Source: Hymenopellis radicata (taxonomy: Eukaryota > Basidiomycota > Agaricomycetes > Agaricales > Physalacriaceae). From it: a stretch of 64,000 nucleotides of DNA. The notes beneath the pieces were generated by a model. That model saw only the letters and a list, made by a program, of their open reading frames with translations, made no database searches and had not been told where the DNA came from. Below are positions 36,162-47,105 of the stretch, piece by piece. A program made the translations under genes and the position numbers. Every line of letters starts with the position of its first letter. Position 1 is the stretch's first letter. The DNA is taken from the NCBI GenBank assembly GCA_015501595.1, contig JADNRX010000118.1, forward strand, positions 62,001 through 126,000. The letters are read 5' to 3'.

Positions 36162-36528
36162 CTAAGCACTCGCATCCTTCATCCCATCCTCAACGTCGAC
36201 AACATCAGCGGTGAACTCGCTGGAAGAGAATAGGCGCTCGCTTGGGACTGATGTGGACTGAACGGCGACAATGTCAAGGGCAATGCGAGCAACCATAGGA
36301 TAGCAATGATGATTTGCCTGTAAAGCATAAGTAGGAAATATTATACTAAAGGAATAAACTCACTGCCCAAAACTCCATGTCCTCTTCGACGTTTGGTATC
36401 TCAGTCTCCAGATACGCGGCGAGCTCTGCCTCCCATGGCGCTGCGACATGCACCTGAGCCGCCTGTTGCTCCTGTGTATCCTGACCAAAGGCCATGTTGG
36501 GGCTGACTGGTGAGTCCGAACTAGACAT
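36162..36528 (-). CDS. Solo hAT dimerisation-domain gene
   Basis: The ATG at 36528 gives MSSSDSPVSPNMAFGQD, then APWEAELAAYLETEIP and EEDMEFWA. An intron (GTGAGT region to TTTGCAG-like end near 36315) joins NHHCYPMVARIALDIVAVQ, STSVPSERLFSSSEF and a short new tail, DVVDVEDGMKDASA. The middle is the C-terminal hAT dimerisation domain (the AxxYPxxxxxAxDxLAxxxTSVPxERxFS pattern), closely like the end of the complete transposase at 37068-40413. No catalytic part is present. It may be a domesticated or regulatory truncated transposase, or merely a relic; the frame is open. Confidence 0.5.
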
Positions 36529-36659
36529 AGATGGTAGATGGTAGTTGCGAGGAGGAGTCTCAAATCCGATCATGCAAATATGTGTTCTGTGATCATTTAA
36601 TCACTATCCCAAAACACCTCAAGTACACAGTCTCCGCCTGCCACGTATCTCCCCGTCCT

Positions 36660-36915
36660 CTAAGCATTGGCAGAATCATTCTCATCCTCCAGCCCATCTT
36701 CACCGTTGGCAACATCATCCAAATCCAAGGTATTAGCAGCATGCTAACAATCAACGGTAAGGTAAATGCTATTCTGCTGGGACACTCACCAATAACCCAT
36801 TTGCCAACGAGAGCATGGCATGCACGTATTGTAACACAGTTAGATGTGCAGGTATTTGTAGGCCAGTTTGTGGATGCACATATGCTTTACGCGAAGGCTG
36901 AAATTTGGGGGCCAT
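36660..36915 (-). CDS. Small satellite gene B of the transposon zone
   Basis: The ATG at 36915 gives MAPKFQPSRKAYVHPQTGLQ, then VLQYVHAMLSLANGLL. A 46-base intron (GTGAGT to GTTAG) joins HAANTLDLDDVANGEDGLED and ENDSANA. About 70 residues. The acidic end and the sequence after the stop resemble those of the solo hAT gene, which suggests tandem duplication of a module of about 490 bases. Function unknown. Confidence 0.4.
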
Positions 36916-37067
36916 GGTGGTTGCGGTTCAAAGTTTGAATTGATTAACAGACTGGCAAATGATCGACTTCACAATTCTTAAATGATTAACGGACTGAAGG
37001 GAAATGCACAACGAACTGAATTAAAATGCGACTTGTAGGTATAAGAAATAGTATGCAAAATTTAAAT

Positions 37068-40000
37068 CTAAGAGAGGTCCATGAAAAGAGGCGCCTCTTG
37101 CTCCGCCTCAGCATCCGCCTTGAACAACTCGATAAACTCCTGCATGTCTGGCATGGATAGATCCTCAACAATGCCATCATTTGCGGCAGCGAGGTCCACC
37201 TTGGCTGCTTTCCAGGCCTATTTCATTAACTGAAGCTCCTCAAAGTGCTCGGAGCCCAGACGCGTGCGAAGATCAGATGCGGTGAACTTGCCGGAAGAGA
37301 ATAGGCGCTCGCATGGGACTGATGTGGACTGAACAGCGAGAACGTCGAGGGCGATGCGAGCAACGGTAGGATAGCGACGATGATTCGCCTGTAAAGCATA
37401 AGTAACAAATATTATGCGAAGGGAATACACTCACTGCCCAAAACTCCAGGAGGTTCATGTCCTCTTTGACCTTTGGTATCTTAGTCTCCAGATACGCGGC
37501 GAGCTCTGCCTCCCAATCTGCTCCTGCTGCGGCATGCCCCTGAGCCGCCTGTTGCTCCTGTGCCTCCATTTGTCTTGCGTACTGCTCACGGGGAGAGATG
37601 ATTTCTACCTCATTGTCACTGTAGTCGTCATCATTGGCGGAGGAAGACGCTTGAGGTGCAGCAGCAGGGGCAGATGCCGGCTCACTTGTAGGAGCTGGAG
37701 GTCGGGAAGAGAGAGAGCCTAGCACGTCAGGCTTAAGTGCATATTCCGCCATCTAGACAGATATTAGCAAAGTAGAGTGAAAGATATGTTTGATATACAT
37801 ACCCAGTCGCGCACAATTTTCAGTGCTTCTGCCTGCCAATCCTTTGGGTTCTTCTCACCCGCAGCCTTAGCCCGTTTCGCCTCTTTTTCTCCGCCCCAAG
37901 CCATCTTGACGTAGTTGAGTTTCCAGTATGGGTGAACAACTATAAGCAAAGTCAGTTATGAAAATGATTAACGGACAGTCGACGTACACATTGCCATCAA
38001 GTACGCGGGTTTCTGGTCAAACTTAAGGTAATATTTGCGCATCTTGGCAATATCTGCTTGAATGGCGGGGTGATATAGGGCAAAGTTGTCATCGTCGAGA
38101 AGTGTCTCCCACTTGGTCATGACTTCCTCGAAAACAGGAATTGCTTTCGCAAGGTCTGGATATAATTCCGAAGAAAATAGCTGCTGGACGTCGTTCGCGA
38201 TCTAGTAGGGTATGAGATAGGTAGAACATAATGAAAAGAGCCATACACACTTTGAGAATAGTCCAGGCATCCCTCACTCGCTTCCAATCTTCCACCTCGA
38301 ACCTGCATGCATGCCACGGAATCTTCTTGATAATCTGGCGCTTCTCATTCCGTATTACTGTCATAGGACCAAACCTGAGGTCGGCCGTTGCTACAAACAA
38401 GTTCACAGCCTGGCACAAAAATGATTAACGGACTAAGATAAGATGGGACTAAAAACACACCTTTTTCAATTTGTATGCCCAGTCCATCATTCCATGTGCT
38501 GAACCCCACCGTGTATTTCCATGAAGGACCATTTTGAGGACAGGCTTGAGCGCGGACTGCAAGCTGACAGGACTCGAAGTATTGGATGCGCTGTCCGGAT
38601 GCGTAACATTTGACGATAAAGGTACGGAGGATGGCGATGACGTCGAGCTTCCCGTCAAGGACGCGGTTGTCTTTGTTCTCGGGGTCATAGCTCCAGATAG
38701 CGTGCGCACTCTCCATGGCGGCTTTCTTGGTGATGACACACATGATGTCCCCAACTCCAAGGTTAATGGTATGGGCCAAACACCTGTAAGATAAATTAGC
38801 AACGTACAAAAAAGCAATGAATAACGTACATAAGGAGATTTGTGAGGTTGTTCCAACCGCCCAACTTGTGTGCCAATAGCATGGCATCAAGAGATCCAGC
38901 TAGGGTCTCATTGCTGGAGCCGTTATCGGCGGTGATCCAACCCAGCTATAGGAACAATCAATGCCAAACTGTGATCGTGTGAACGATCAACATACCTTTT
39001 GGAGCTTCTTCTTCAAGTCCACCACGCCAACTCGAATCAGGATACGCATAAACGTGAGCGATAGGGTGGGGCCGTCGTGCTCTCCACGGTGCGACTTGAA
39101 CCCGACAACCTCCTTCCGCAACTCCCAACGATCGTTGCCATCGGAGACAGACACCTTAATCCAGGAGATCGACGCGCCCATGAACGCCTCCTTGGTCTGG
39201 TCCAATGTCCACATATCCTCGGTAGCGGACACTTTACCAGGTGCGTCCGCTATTTCCTTGCGAACGGCCGTCAACTTATCCACACACGCATTATGAATGT
39301 AGTTTTTGACTTGATGTGCAGATGGCTGCTCGGTGGTTTTCGTTTTTGGGCGGAAGGAAACTTCGACGTTGCGAAAGAAGACGTTGTCGGCGGTGGCAAA
39401 GCTCTTGAGGCAGGTAAGTCAACTGCAATGCATAGGAAAAGAACTACTCACTTGATCGCAACAACAGATATACTTTGCCACATGGTCCAGAACGCTCTCA
39501 AATGTATACTCCCTAGGCCCCGTCACCTTCTGCAAGCCCATCGCCTCTAATGTCCCGGGTACGGGCTGTCCTTCCGCCTCCTGTGCTCGAGCCTCAGCTC
39601 CTTTGCCTTCTTCATGTCAGGCTTCATGGCATGATGATGCGGCTCCAAGTTCCTCTCCTTGCACCCCTTCTCGTACTCGTCCCAATGCTGGCGAATGTGG
39701 AATCGGAGTGTGGAATTGCCGCCTGTCAGAAAGGAGGATCTACGGGATTTACCCAGAGTACTAGGTCTGTCAATCATTGGTCTGTTAATCATTAAGCTAA
39801 CTCACATGCAGCTGCTGCAGATCCGTCCTTTCTTAGGCTGACCACCCTCCTCGAAAAGAGCACTACTTCTGGGCTCAAAGATAATGTCGATGTCGGCGGC
39901 TGTCTCGCGAGTGGAACGTTTAACCGTTGAAGCCTTAAGTGCGTGTTAGCTTGACACATATGAGCAGTATGACACTTACGTCCTCCTCATCCGTTAGTAT

Positions 40001-40413
40001 CATGATCTCTTCGACCACTTGTGGGTTATCCTTGGCCTTGGCCTTGGCCTTGCGCTTGCCCTTGGCCTTCGCCGCACCCGAGGCCGTCTTTTGCTTTTTG
40101 GCCGGACCTGACTGCTTGGCCTTGCCCTTTCGCTTCAACTTGGACGATACCTCAGCCTCCTGGTCCTCCTGGTTGCCATCGTCGTCACTGGAGTCCTCCT
40201 CCTCAGGTGCGTCGTCAGCCTATATTTGTCTGTTAATATTTTTCAGGAATTGGTCACGATACGTACATCCTCTTCCTCTTCGCTACTGTCGTCAGTTGCT
40301 GTTGTTGGCGCCTTCGCCTTCTTGCCAGACTTCTTGGCCGCAGCCGCCTTCTTGGCCTCGCTGGCCTTCTCAGTAGACGTGGAGGTGCGCTCTGAGCGAC
40401 GTTGTGCAGACAT
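37068..40413 (-). pseudogene. hAT-superfamily transposase, inactivated by a frameshift and a stop
   Basis: The ATG at 40413 opens MSAQRRSERTSTSTEKASEA and a Lys/Asp/Glu-rich nuclear leader. A BED-type zinc finger follows (RICSSCM, intron, STLRFHIRQHWDEYEKGC). At about 39620 the frame slips from MKPDMKKAKE to GAEARAQEAEGQPV, without a splice site. The RNase H-like catalytic part then runs through SATEDMWTLDQTKEAF, VVGFKSHRGEHDGP, LGWITADNGSSN, CLAHTINLGVGDIM and WKYTVGFSTWNDGL. The C-terminal dimerisation domain has RRYPTVARIALDVLAVQ and STSVPCERLFSSGKF. An in-frame TAG at 37218 stops it; past that stop the frame stays open for another 49 codons to 37068. At least nine introns are used. hAT enzymes cut and paste elements with 8-base target duplications, and one such MITE lies at 42547-43041. 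Confidence 0.8.
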
Positions 40414-42546
40414 AGCCGAAGGAGTTGGCGTAGTAGGTTGTTGTAGGTGCTGAGGGACACATATTTATGCGGAGTTGTGTTTGTCTATGATATTTTCCAG
40501 CGGCTATGCATGCACGGACCACTTATCTAGCCCGATTTGGAACTGTACGAGTCGTACCATAGCTCCCTGTCATTTTATAGCATTTTTATTGTTAATAAGA
40601 ACAACAAGTCTGTTAAACATTTTTTGTCAGGAGTAGTGTGTCAGTTAATCATTTGACTTGGTAAGTGGCGTGCATGCATCAGGAAAACGGTAGAGTTTGC
40701 TCTGATAGCTCTGGCTCCGGTAGCAATGGCTCCGATCAACTCTGGCTCCAGGGTCTGATCTCTAGGCATCTCCGAGTCCTCCTTGATAGCTCTGGCATAC
40801 CTCAAAGAAAATATTTTGCAACTAATGAATTCATTCTATATTTTTGTAGATGCTGCCCTGTAGTACCTAGTCAAACCACGAGGAGGTACCACAGCACTGC
40901 CTAAAGTGGGTAACAAGACACGGTAACAATTCAAAAAGTCTAAGTCCCGATCCGTGCCTGGGTCCGTGCACGGCCACGTCAGCGCCATGTGATGCATGTT
41001 CGGTTCGTTTTTCCAAGTCCGCTGGCCAGTTGTCTCCCATCTTCCTCCCTTTCCTCCAAGATCCTGCACCCAACCCCCACATCAGCACTGCGAGGGCAAG
41101 CGCGAAGAGGCGACGACGGCGGGGAGAGGCTGACGTTCAGCCGAAGGACACCCTCAGCAATGCGAGCGCAACGACGGCAAGGACAAGTATTCGACACCTG
41201 CGAGGTGTGCGACGCCTACAACAAGCGAGGCCGCGACACCTGCGAGAAGCGCCACGACCCGATGCCTGAAACGAACACGAGGACACATCGATGGTGGTGA
41301 GGACAAGGACGGCAAGGATCGTGAGCACGCAGACACGACGATTGCGAGCACACGGACATGGCAATGGCGAGTACGCGAACACGACGTCTGCAAGAAATGC
41401 CATAGCACGACACTTGGATGGACACTTGACATGAAAACGACCCTCGGAAGACGCCCAAGCCACCCATCAGAGGAGATCGCACCAGTCCTTCTCCCCCGTC
41501 GTCGTCGGCAGCCATGGTCAGAGTCGAGTCGTTGACGAACCAGCTCTGGCACATTGCGACATCAAGACCATGTACAACCAGGTCAGTCCGTTCGTCGATG
41601 TTTTTGACGCTGAACGACAGCGCTTTCGTAGGCCAAAAATGTCGTGTTCAACGTCAGCGAGATTGAGGCAAAGGTGCAGGAGGCGACCAACGAGGATCCC
41701 TGGTGCGCTGGCCTTCGTTAGACACGTCGGGGATGAATGTACTGACCGACTTGTAGGGGCGCCAGCTCGACGCTCATGCAGGAGATTGCCAACAGGTAGC
41801 GCTTACGAGGACAAGTCGATTGCTGGCACAGCACAGACGAGGATCACGATAACGCCCAGCACGACGGCACAACCACGTTTCGCAGACACCCTGATGCCCG
41901 ACTACTGCTAGCCTGAGAGGCTCGGTGGCGCGTGTAAGTACCAGCGACTACTACTTACCATTCTGTTCCTAGCTAACTTACTAACTCGTCTTCATGTCAA
42001 GAATCTCATCCTCGACATCGTCTCTGACTGCCCTTTAACGTGCCCGTAAGTTGTTTCTGATTCGTATTCAGCAAAGAGCTAGCTAATAGTCTTGACAGAC
42101 TTTCTCGACGTTAATGACGTTTGACTTGGAATCACGGCCAGGGCGACGGGAGGACCCCAACGGCTCATACGAGGACATGCGACGATGCTTCACCCACTAC
42201 ACGGCTCACACGAGAACACGCGACAACGGCCACCAGAGGAAGACGACAGTAAACGCAAGCAGTAGCACACAACGGTAGTCCGGGAGACCACACATTTGGG
42301 TGAGGATGCGAGGCCAATCGTGGCCAGCATAAGGATATCCCTCTGATGCTGATGGGTGATCCGAGGGATGTCGCCAGCCATGACTATCTATGTACTTAGA
42401 TCAGTATTGGAGTTTATCTAGTTTCGAAATGCTACTGCTTTTATTCTTTCCTTGATCTGCTCGATACTAAGAAATTAATATTATAAGCTGGCTCTCAAAG
42501 TGTCTGGCCATCTCTGGGAGACCAACGGTTATCTCTGAGAGATGCT
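40414..42546. other. Interval without supported gene
   Basis: A run of GCTCTGGCTCC-like repeats lies at 40695-40800. From about 41080 to 42260 both strands have long open frames, but the composition is simple (ACGA-rich) and the putative proteins lack any recognisable domain. From 42480 short TCTCTGGGAGAC-like units begin; they form the landing site of the next element. Confidence 0.35.
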
Positions 42547-43041
42547 GAGAGACACAAGGGGGTTCCGGAGATGCGGGCCGGTATACCGGGCTGGTAGGTA
42601 GGTTCGCCGAAGGTGGGCAAAAAAAGTTTTTTCAACTATATAAGTTGCAGTATTCTAGAGCCTCTAGAGCCTATTTTCCACTCTTGAACATATTTGTAGT
42701 CTGTATATTAACTGCCTTATCGTCTACTAGCCTAAAAATAACCAGCAGGTGATGCCCGGAGAGTGATTGCACATTGAATTGACTGTTAGAGGTATACATT
42801 CAGTATTAAATTCGATTCTGGGACCTCTTGAAATCTGAGTCATTGCAGGATTACACAGTTGTCGCTCATACTGGTACTGATATGAGGGGCGGCATCCCGA
42901 TCATATTGTACCGCCACAGGCGGGATCACGTGATATTACTATATATGGTAGGTAAGGTAGGTAGGTCCGAGGTCAAGCCTCGAAAAATATTAATCGGCCT
43001 CGTGTACTAAAACTTTTCTGAGGAACCCCCTTGGAGAGACA
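42547..43041. mobile_element. hAT-type MITE with perfect 12-base TIRs and perfect 8-base target duplication
   Basis: The element (42555-43033, 479 bases) begins CAAGGGGGTTCC and ends GGAACCCCCTTG. Directly outside both ends is GAGAGACA (42547-42554 and 43034-43041). An 8-base duplication and a CA..G-rich terminus fit the hAT superfamily. It has no coding capacity. The perfect ends suggest a recent insertion. Confidence 0.85.
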
Positions 43042-43193
43042 GGGTTAGGGACGGAAATGATCTCTGGGAGACAGGTACGCATCTCGCGGAGATAAGGCAT
43101 CTCTGAACGTCTCTGATGGCTCTGGTGTCTCCACAGAGACGCAGAGACGTCCAGAGACAAACCTACCGTTTTCCTGATGTGACCATTATGAGG

Positions 43194-43430
43194 TACTGTA
43201 GACTTTCATTCAATTCGTCGGCCCATGTGACCTGTGACCGGTCCGACGAAATTATGGATTCGTCGAATTACCATATATAGTAATTGCCGCCGCGGCGGAG
43301 CTGCGGCGGGAGGCTGGCGGGGGCCCCGCCGATGATTTTTTTGGGATTTTCGCTGTGACCGCTGTGACTTTTCGTCGATTTCGGGTCGCCTGTGACCCGT
43401 GACCGACGAATTGAATTAAAGTGTACAGTA
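43194..43430. mobile_element. Tc1/mariner-like MITE with 28-base TIRs and TA target
   Basis: The 237-base element has inverted repeats of 28 bases with two mismatches, starting TACTGTAGACTTT at the left and TACTGTACACTTT at the complement of the right end, both running into ATTCAATTCGTCGG. The outermost TA on each side would be the target duplication. The centre is GC-rich with a CCGCCGCGGCGG palindrome near 43290. No coding capacity. Confidence 0.8.
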
Positions 43431-43504
43431 CATGCACGCAGTTACCATACTTGTTTGGGTGTGAGCAGAGAGGGCCTATGAGACCTAAAAATTGATAGAG
43501 CTTG

Positions 43505-43882
43505 CGGCGGCTGTGGCTCAGATGGATGAGCTCCTGCTGTGTTTCAGCAGCAGTATGTGGGTTCAATTCCCACTCATGGCAACCTTCTTTTCGATTTTCT
43601 GAATTTGGTCGGTTAAACCGGTTATTAACCGGTTATAACCGGTTATTAACCGGTTATAACCGGTTTAACCGATATAGCGGTTAGTGCGGTTGTAACCGGT
43701 CAATAACCCTAACTAGCGGTTACAGGATATCTGAAATATTTTTTAACCTATAACCATAACCACTCTAACTGCTGAAACCGGTTAAGATCATTAACCGTTA
43801 TATCAGTTAGAGGTGGTTAGGTTAGGGTTAATGGGCGGTTACTAACTGGTTAACTAACCTAACTTTCAAACCCTACCTCCAC
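43505..43882 (+). mobile_element. tRNA-headed repeat with AACCGGTTAT-palindrome body, copy 2
   Basis: The head (43505-43582) has an A box (GTGGCTCAGATGG), a D stem GCTC/GAGC, an anticodon-like arm and a perfect T stem GTGGG/CCCAC around TTCAATT, with the B box. The acceptor stem does not pair, so it is tRNA-derived rather than a tRNA. The body from about 43610 repeats GGTTATTAACCGGTTATAACC-like palindromes, then TAACC/GGTTA units with a GGTTAGGTTAGGGTTAA stretch. It ends CTTTCAAACCC beside CCTCCAC, the same end as copy 1. Confidence 0.6.
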
Positions 43883-43889
43883 ACCACTT

Positions 43890-45430
43890 GACATCCAGGA
43901 TATCTCGCGCGAGCGAGCCTCGGTCTCTGGAAAGAAAACTACTCCCGTGAGTAAAATGATAGAGTTCAGGTTGGTGTGGAGTTTTAATGCGTCCAGCTTG
44001 GCATGAAGCCTTATTGTCTGAGAGAGCTGCACGAACGAGCACGTTAATGAAATTGAGGCGCGCCGTTGAACTTTCAACTCACATTCTCCACCCCAAGTCC
44101 TTGATCAACTTGCTTGTCAACGTCGCTCAAGAGATGGTCCTCCGACTGGGCATGGACCAAGCGTTTCAGTGCATGCCTGGAGTCCATCGTTTCCGAAATG
44201 TCCTGGAACTTTTGGAGCGGCCTGTCACGGTGTTGACATTGACACGCAGGAAAGACGCTCATCGGACATCACATACCTCTGGAGATGCTGAAAATGCCCT
44301 AGAGCCCCAATCTCCACGACGCGTTCTTTCAGTTCGTCTCGCGCCTCATTGTTCTGATGGCGTTTCTAAATATTGACATGAGCCGCTCCGCCGCTTCAGC
44401 AGAGATAAAGGGCTTACATTAACAGCATGTGCGGCTGCAGCCGCGGCGCTGGGTATTATCGACAGAGGAGCAATAACGGGGATGCCCTGAATGATTGTCT
44501 CAAGTCCTTTACAGACGATTCGGAGAGGTTTAGTCCATCTGGTGGGGGAGAGGGCGTTGATGGTGGTGCGGACATAGCAGGCGTTGTCACAGCGATCGTA
44601 GTGTGGTGTGAGGTACCGTTGGATATGATGCTCGACGCGACACTCGACGGAGAGTCCGCCTGCGAGAGTCTCTGTTTCCTTTCTCGTATGGCGACCTCAT
44701 TGTGCTTGAACGGATGAAGTCCCAGCTACGTATTATGAGCTTTGTGGCGTTGACGGTCCGCCATTAAACTGACGGCGCGATATCAGTATTACGTCAGGGT
44801 ATTAGAGACTACACGTACCCCTTGACAATTTCTTCAAGTATCGCTAGGCGATACTGTATACATTCGTTGATATCAATGATAAAATGGCCATCTGCTTCCA
44901 AAAATAGTCGAGCAGATACATTCGCGGTTTCCTCCACGATGTCTGTACACGCAGAGCACCGGCGAATCTAAAAGGACTTGAATTTCGAAAGGCGGTTGTA
45001 TGAAGAGGTATCTCACTGGTTTGGACTTGCATAGCTTGACCATAGGATCCACGATCTCTTGAAGTACTTCAGTGGGAGCCCACAGAAGCTTGCTCCAACT
45101 GCGCGGAGGCCAAGCGAAGCCTGTCCTTGCTCGAGCGCCGTTTCCGACGCATCTCACCCAAGTCTCGGCCGAGTGATGGTAGAGCGTCGAGGGGTGTCAA
45201 GGATGTATCCTCGACACTCCTTTGCCATTGGCGTTTATATATCGCATAGTCGGCGCGTGTACTAGGGCCACAACATTGATCCAGTGCTTGATGTGCTGTC
45301 AACGAATGAATTGAAGAACGGGAAAAGGATGAGCCATGAACTGTTAGTTGGGCGCTAAAAGAAGTTGAGGCAGTACTTCGTTCCCAGGTGGAAGTACAGG
45401 TCTCCGCGTATCTGGCTTGATCACCCATCG
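43890..45430 (-). pseudogene. N-terminal remnant of an NLR- or kinase-type signalling gene
   Basis: Minus-strand pieces in order: MRRKRRSSKDRLRLASAQLE and EVLQEIVDPMVKLC (45430-45010), TANVSARLFLEADGHFIID with QYRLAILEEIVKG (44930-44820), CKGLETIIQGIPVIAPLSII (about 44520-44440), NNEARDELKERVVEIGALGH (44350-44290) and LQKFQDISETMDSRHALKRL with LSDVDKQVDQGLG (44220-44110). These helical blocks resemble the MLKL-like/adaptor N-terminal domain of fungal NLRs and some kinases. Frames do not join cleanly, and no NTPase or kinase domain follows; the sequence meets the tRNA-headed repeat at 43882. Probably a truncated relic. Confidence 0.35.
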
Positions 45431-47105
45431 ATAGACAGATGTGATACTGTCGTTCTCGTCCCGAAGCAGCGCACGGAACCGGCTTTTTTGAGGGGAAGAG
45501 GACATCTGGTCGGCTCGGTGAAGGGCCTGTAAATATTGAGTCTAAGTACCAATGTTCTCGGAGTCTATCCGTTCATCTACAGTCCCGGTGGGAATTGGAG
45601 AATACTATATGAACAACACGCACAGCTAATGCGGGGCTTGAACTTTTTGTGCCTCAGTTCTGAATGTTAGCTGTTGAATCCGATGCGGTTCTAGTCTGTT
45701 TTTGGTTGTGGGCCCGATGTAGATAATGGGCATTCGGTGTTTGCCGGGGTCACGTGCCACTGAAATTGACGCGTAACTTAGCGTAGCCCAAACAATTTAC
45801 GCGCGACGTTGCTTTTCCTGGCCTCCTGGGAGCTTCTCAAGTTATCGGATTCAAGGTCTGCTCTTTGGAAAGGGATAAGTTGTGCGGAAGATTCTCCAGC
45901 CACTGTTTCCCTTCAAACCGCACAACTATCAGATTGCTGAAGTACTCAAGCTCTTATACAGCTGGAACCTGATTGTAGTCGCCCCAAGAAGCTCTGGCAA
46001 GATCTAAAACACATGAGCGCATATGTACTGAACGAACGAGATCGATGTTGTTGGCAGAGATGCTGAGGTGGCTGTGCCCTGCTGTTCCCAATGCGAATTT
46101 CCTTTTTCGTTCTTCCTTATTAGGACGAAGGTCCATCACCTACATGTCACGCGCGACTGAAATCAGACTAATATAAACGGAACTTGTTGCGGCTTTCTAT
46201 TAGGCTGACTACGGGAGACTAATGCGGTTCCAAGTATGTCTTCTCCCAGTGCGCACCGGAGACATGTAATATCGACCAACTTGAACAAGCATCAAAGAAC
46301 AGATCAGATAGTACCAGGGCATCCTTCGCCTATTCAATCAAGAAGGGAGGGGAACATCCGGGTCAGACTCATCTCTCCAGCGTTGCTCTATGAGATAATG
46401 AGAAGAGGAACGGTTGTCGCGTAGAGGGTAAACCCAAATCCGTGGGAAGGTAGCTGACTAATCCTTTACATCCTGTTGGAATTTCTCACAGTAACTTGAT
46501 TCGTATTATCATCATCTGTTCTCCTTGTTGATAAATCACGTCCATATTCATGTATTCTGATGACCGACACGCCAAGGCCCGCTGTGTACTGGTGTAACGG
46601 CTTGCAGAGTGCGGGCCAAACACGTCGCATGGGTTACGATCCGACGCCACCTCGAGAGAACTACCCTACATTCACTCTCTTCTCCGCCCGTCTGGCCCGT
46701 GTATCCTCTGTCTCATGCTCCGACGCGTCCTCCCGCGTTCATACCCGTATTATCTTTTGCGGACTAGTCTTGGAACTGGGAGAGATCGGGCACTCGATTC
46801 ACACCAAGGCAGACAGCAGTGATAGATAGGCAACAGCTTCATTCCAACGTCAATTGGAATGAAGGCAGGAAGGAAGGATACAGACAGGCTAAATGTTCGG
46901 ACTGGAGACAGGTTGGGGCCAGTACTTCTGGTCGTTTACGCCTGCGTCACCGAGCTTTTTTTTTGCTGGGCTTCGCCTCTTCGGGTGCTTGTCCTTGGGC
47001 ACCACTATTTAACGCTCGGCCTGTCATAGATCACTCTTTTTTTTTTTTCGTTTCACAACCATCTGTCCTTTAGCTTTCTTTCGGCCGCGCAAGAGCGGGA
47101 ACAGC
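45431..47105. other. Interval with relics and the promoter of the deacetylase gene
   Basis: Apart from the helicase-like scrap at 45879-46007, no gene was recognised. The last 80 bases before the ATG at 47106 include a T10-12 tract and a pyrimidine-rich leader. Confidence 0.35.
45879..46007 (+). pseudogene. RecQ-like helicase N-terminal scrap
   Basis: One frame reads VVRKILQPLFPFKPHNYQIA and VLKLLYSWNLIVVAPRSSGK followed by a stop. The spacing of the PHxYQ element and an SGK loop matches the Q/motif I region of RecQ-type helicases abundant in Agaricomycetes. The Walker A glycine and threonine are changed, and nothing follows. Probably a relic. Confidence 0.3.

Noticed and set aside
41137..41911. 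Long open frames on both strands at 41.1-41.9 kb
   Set aside because: ACGA-rich simple composition keeps many frames open; no splice pattern or domain.
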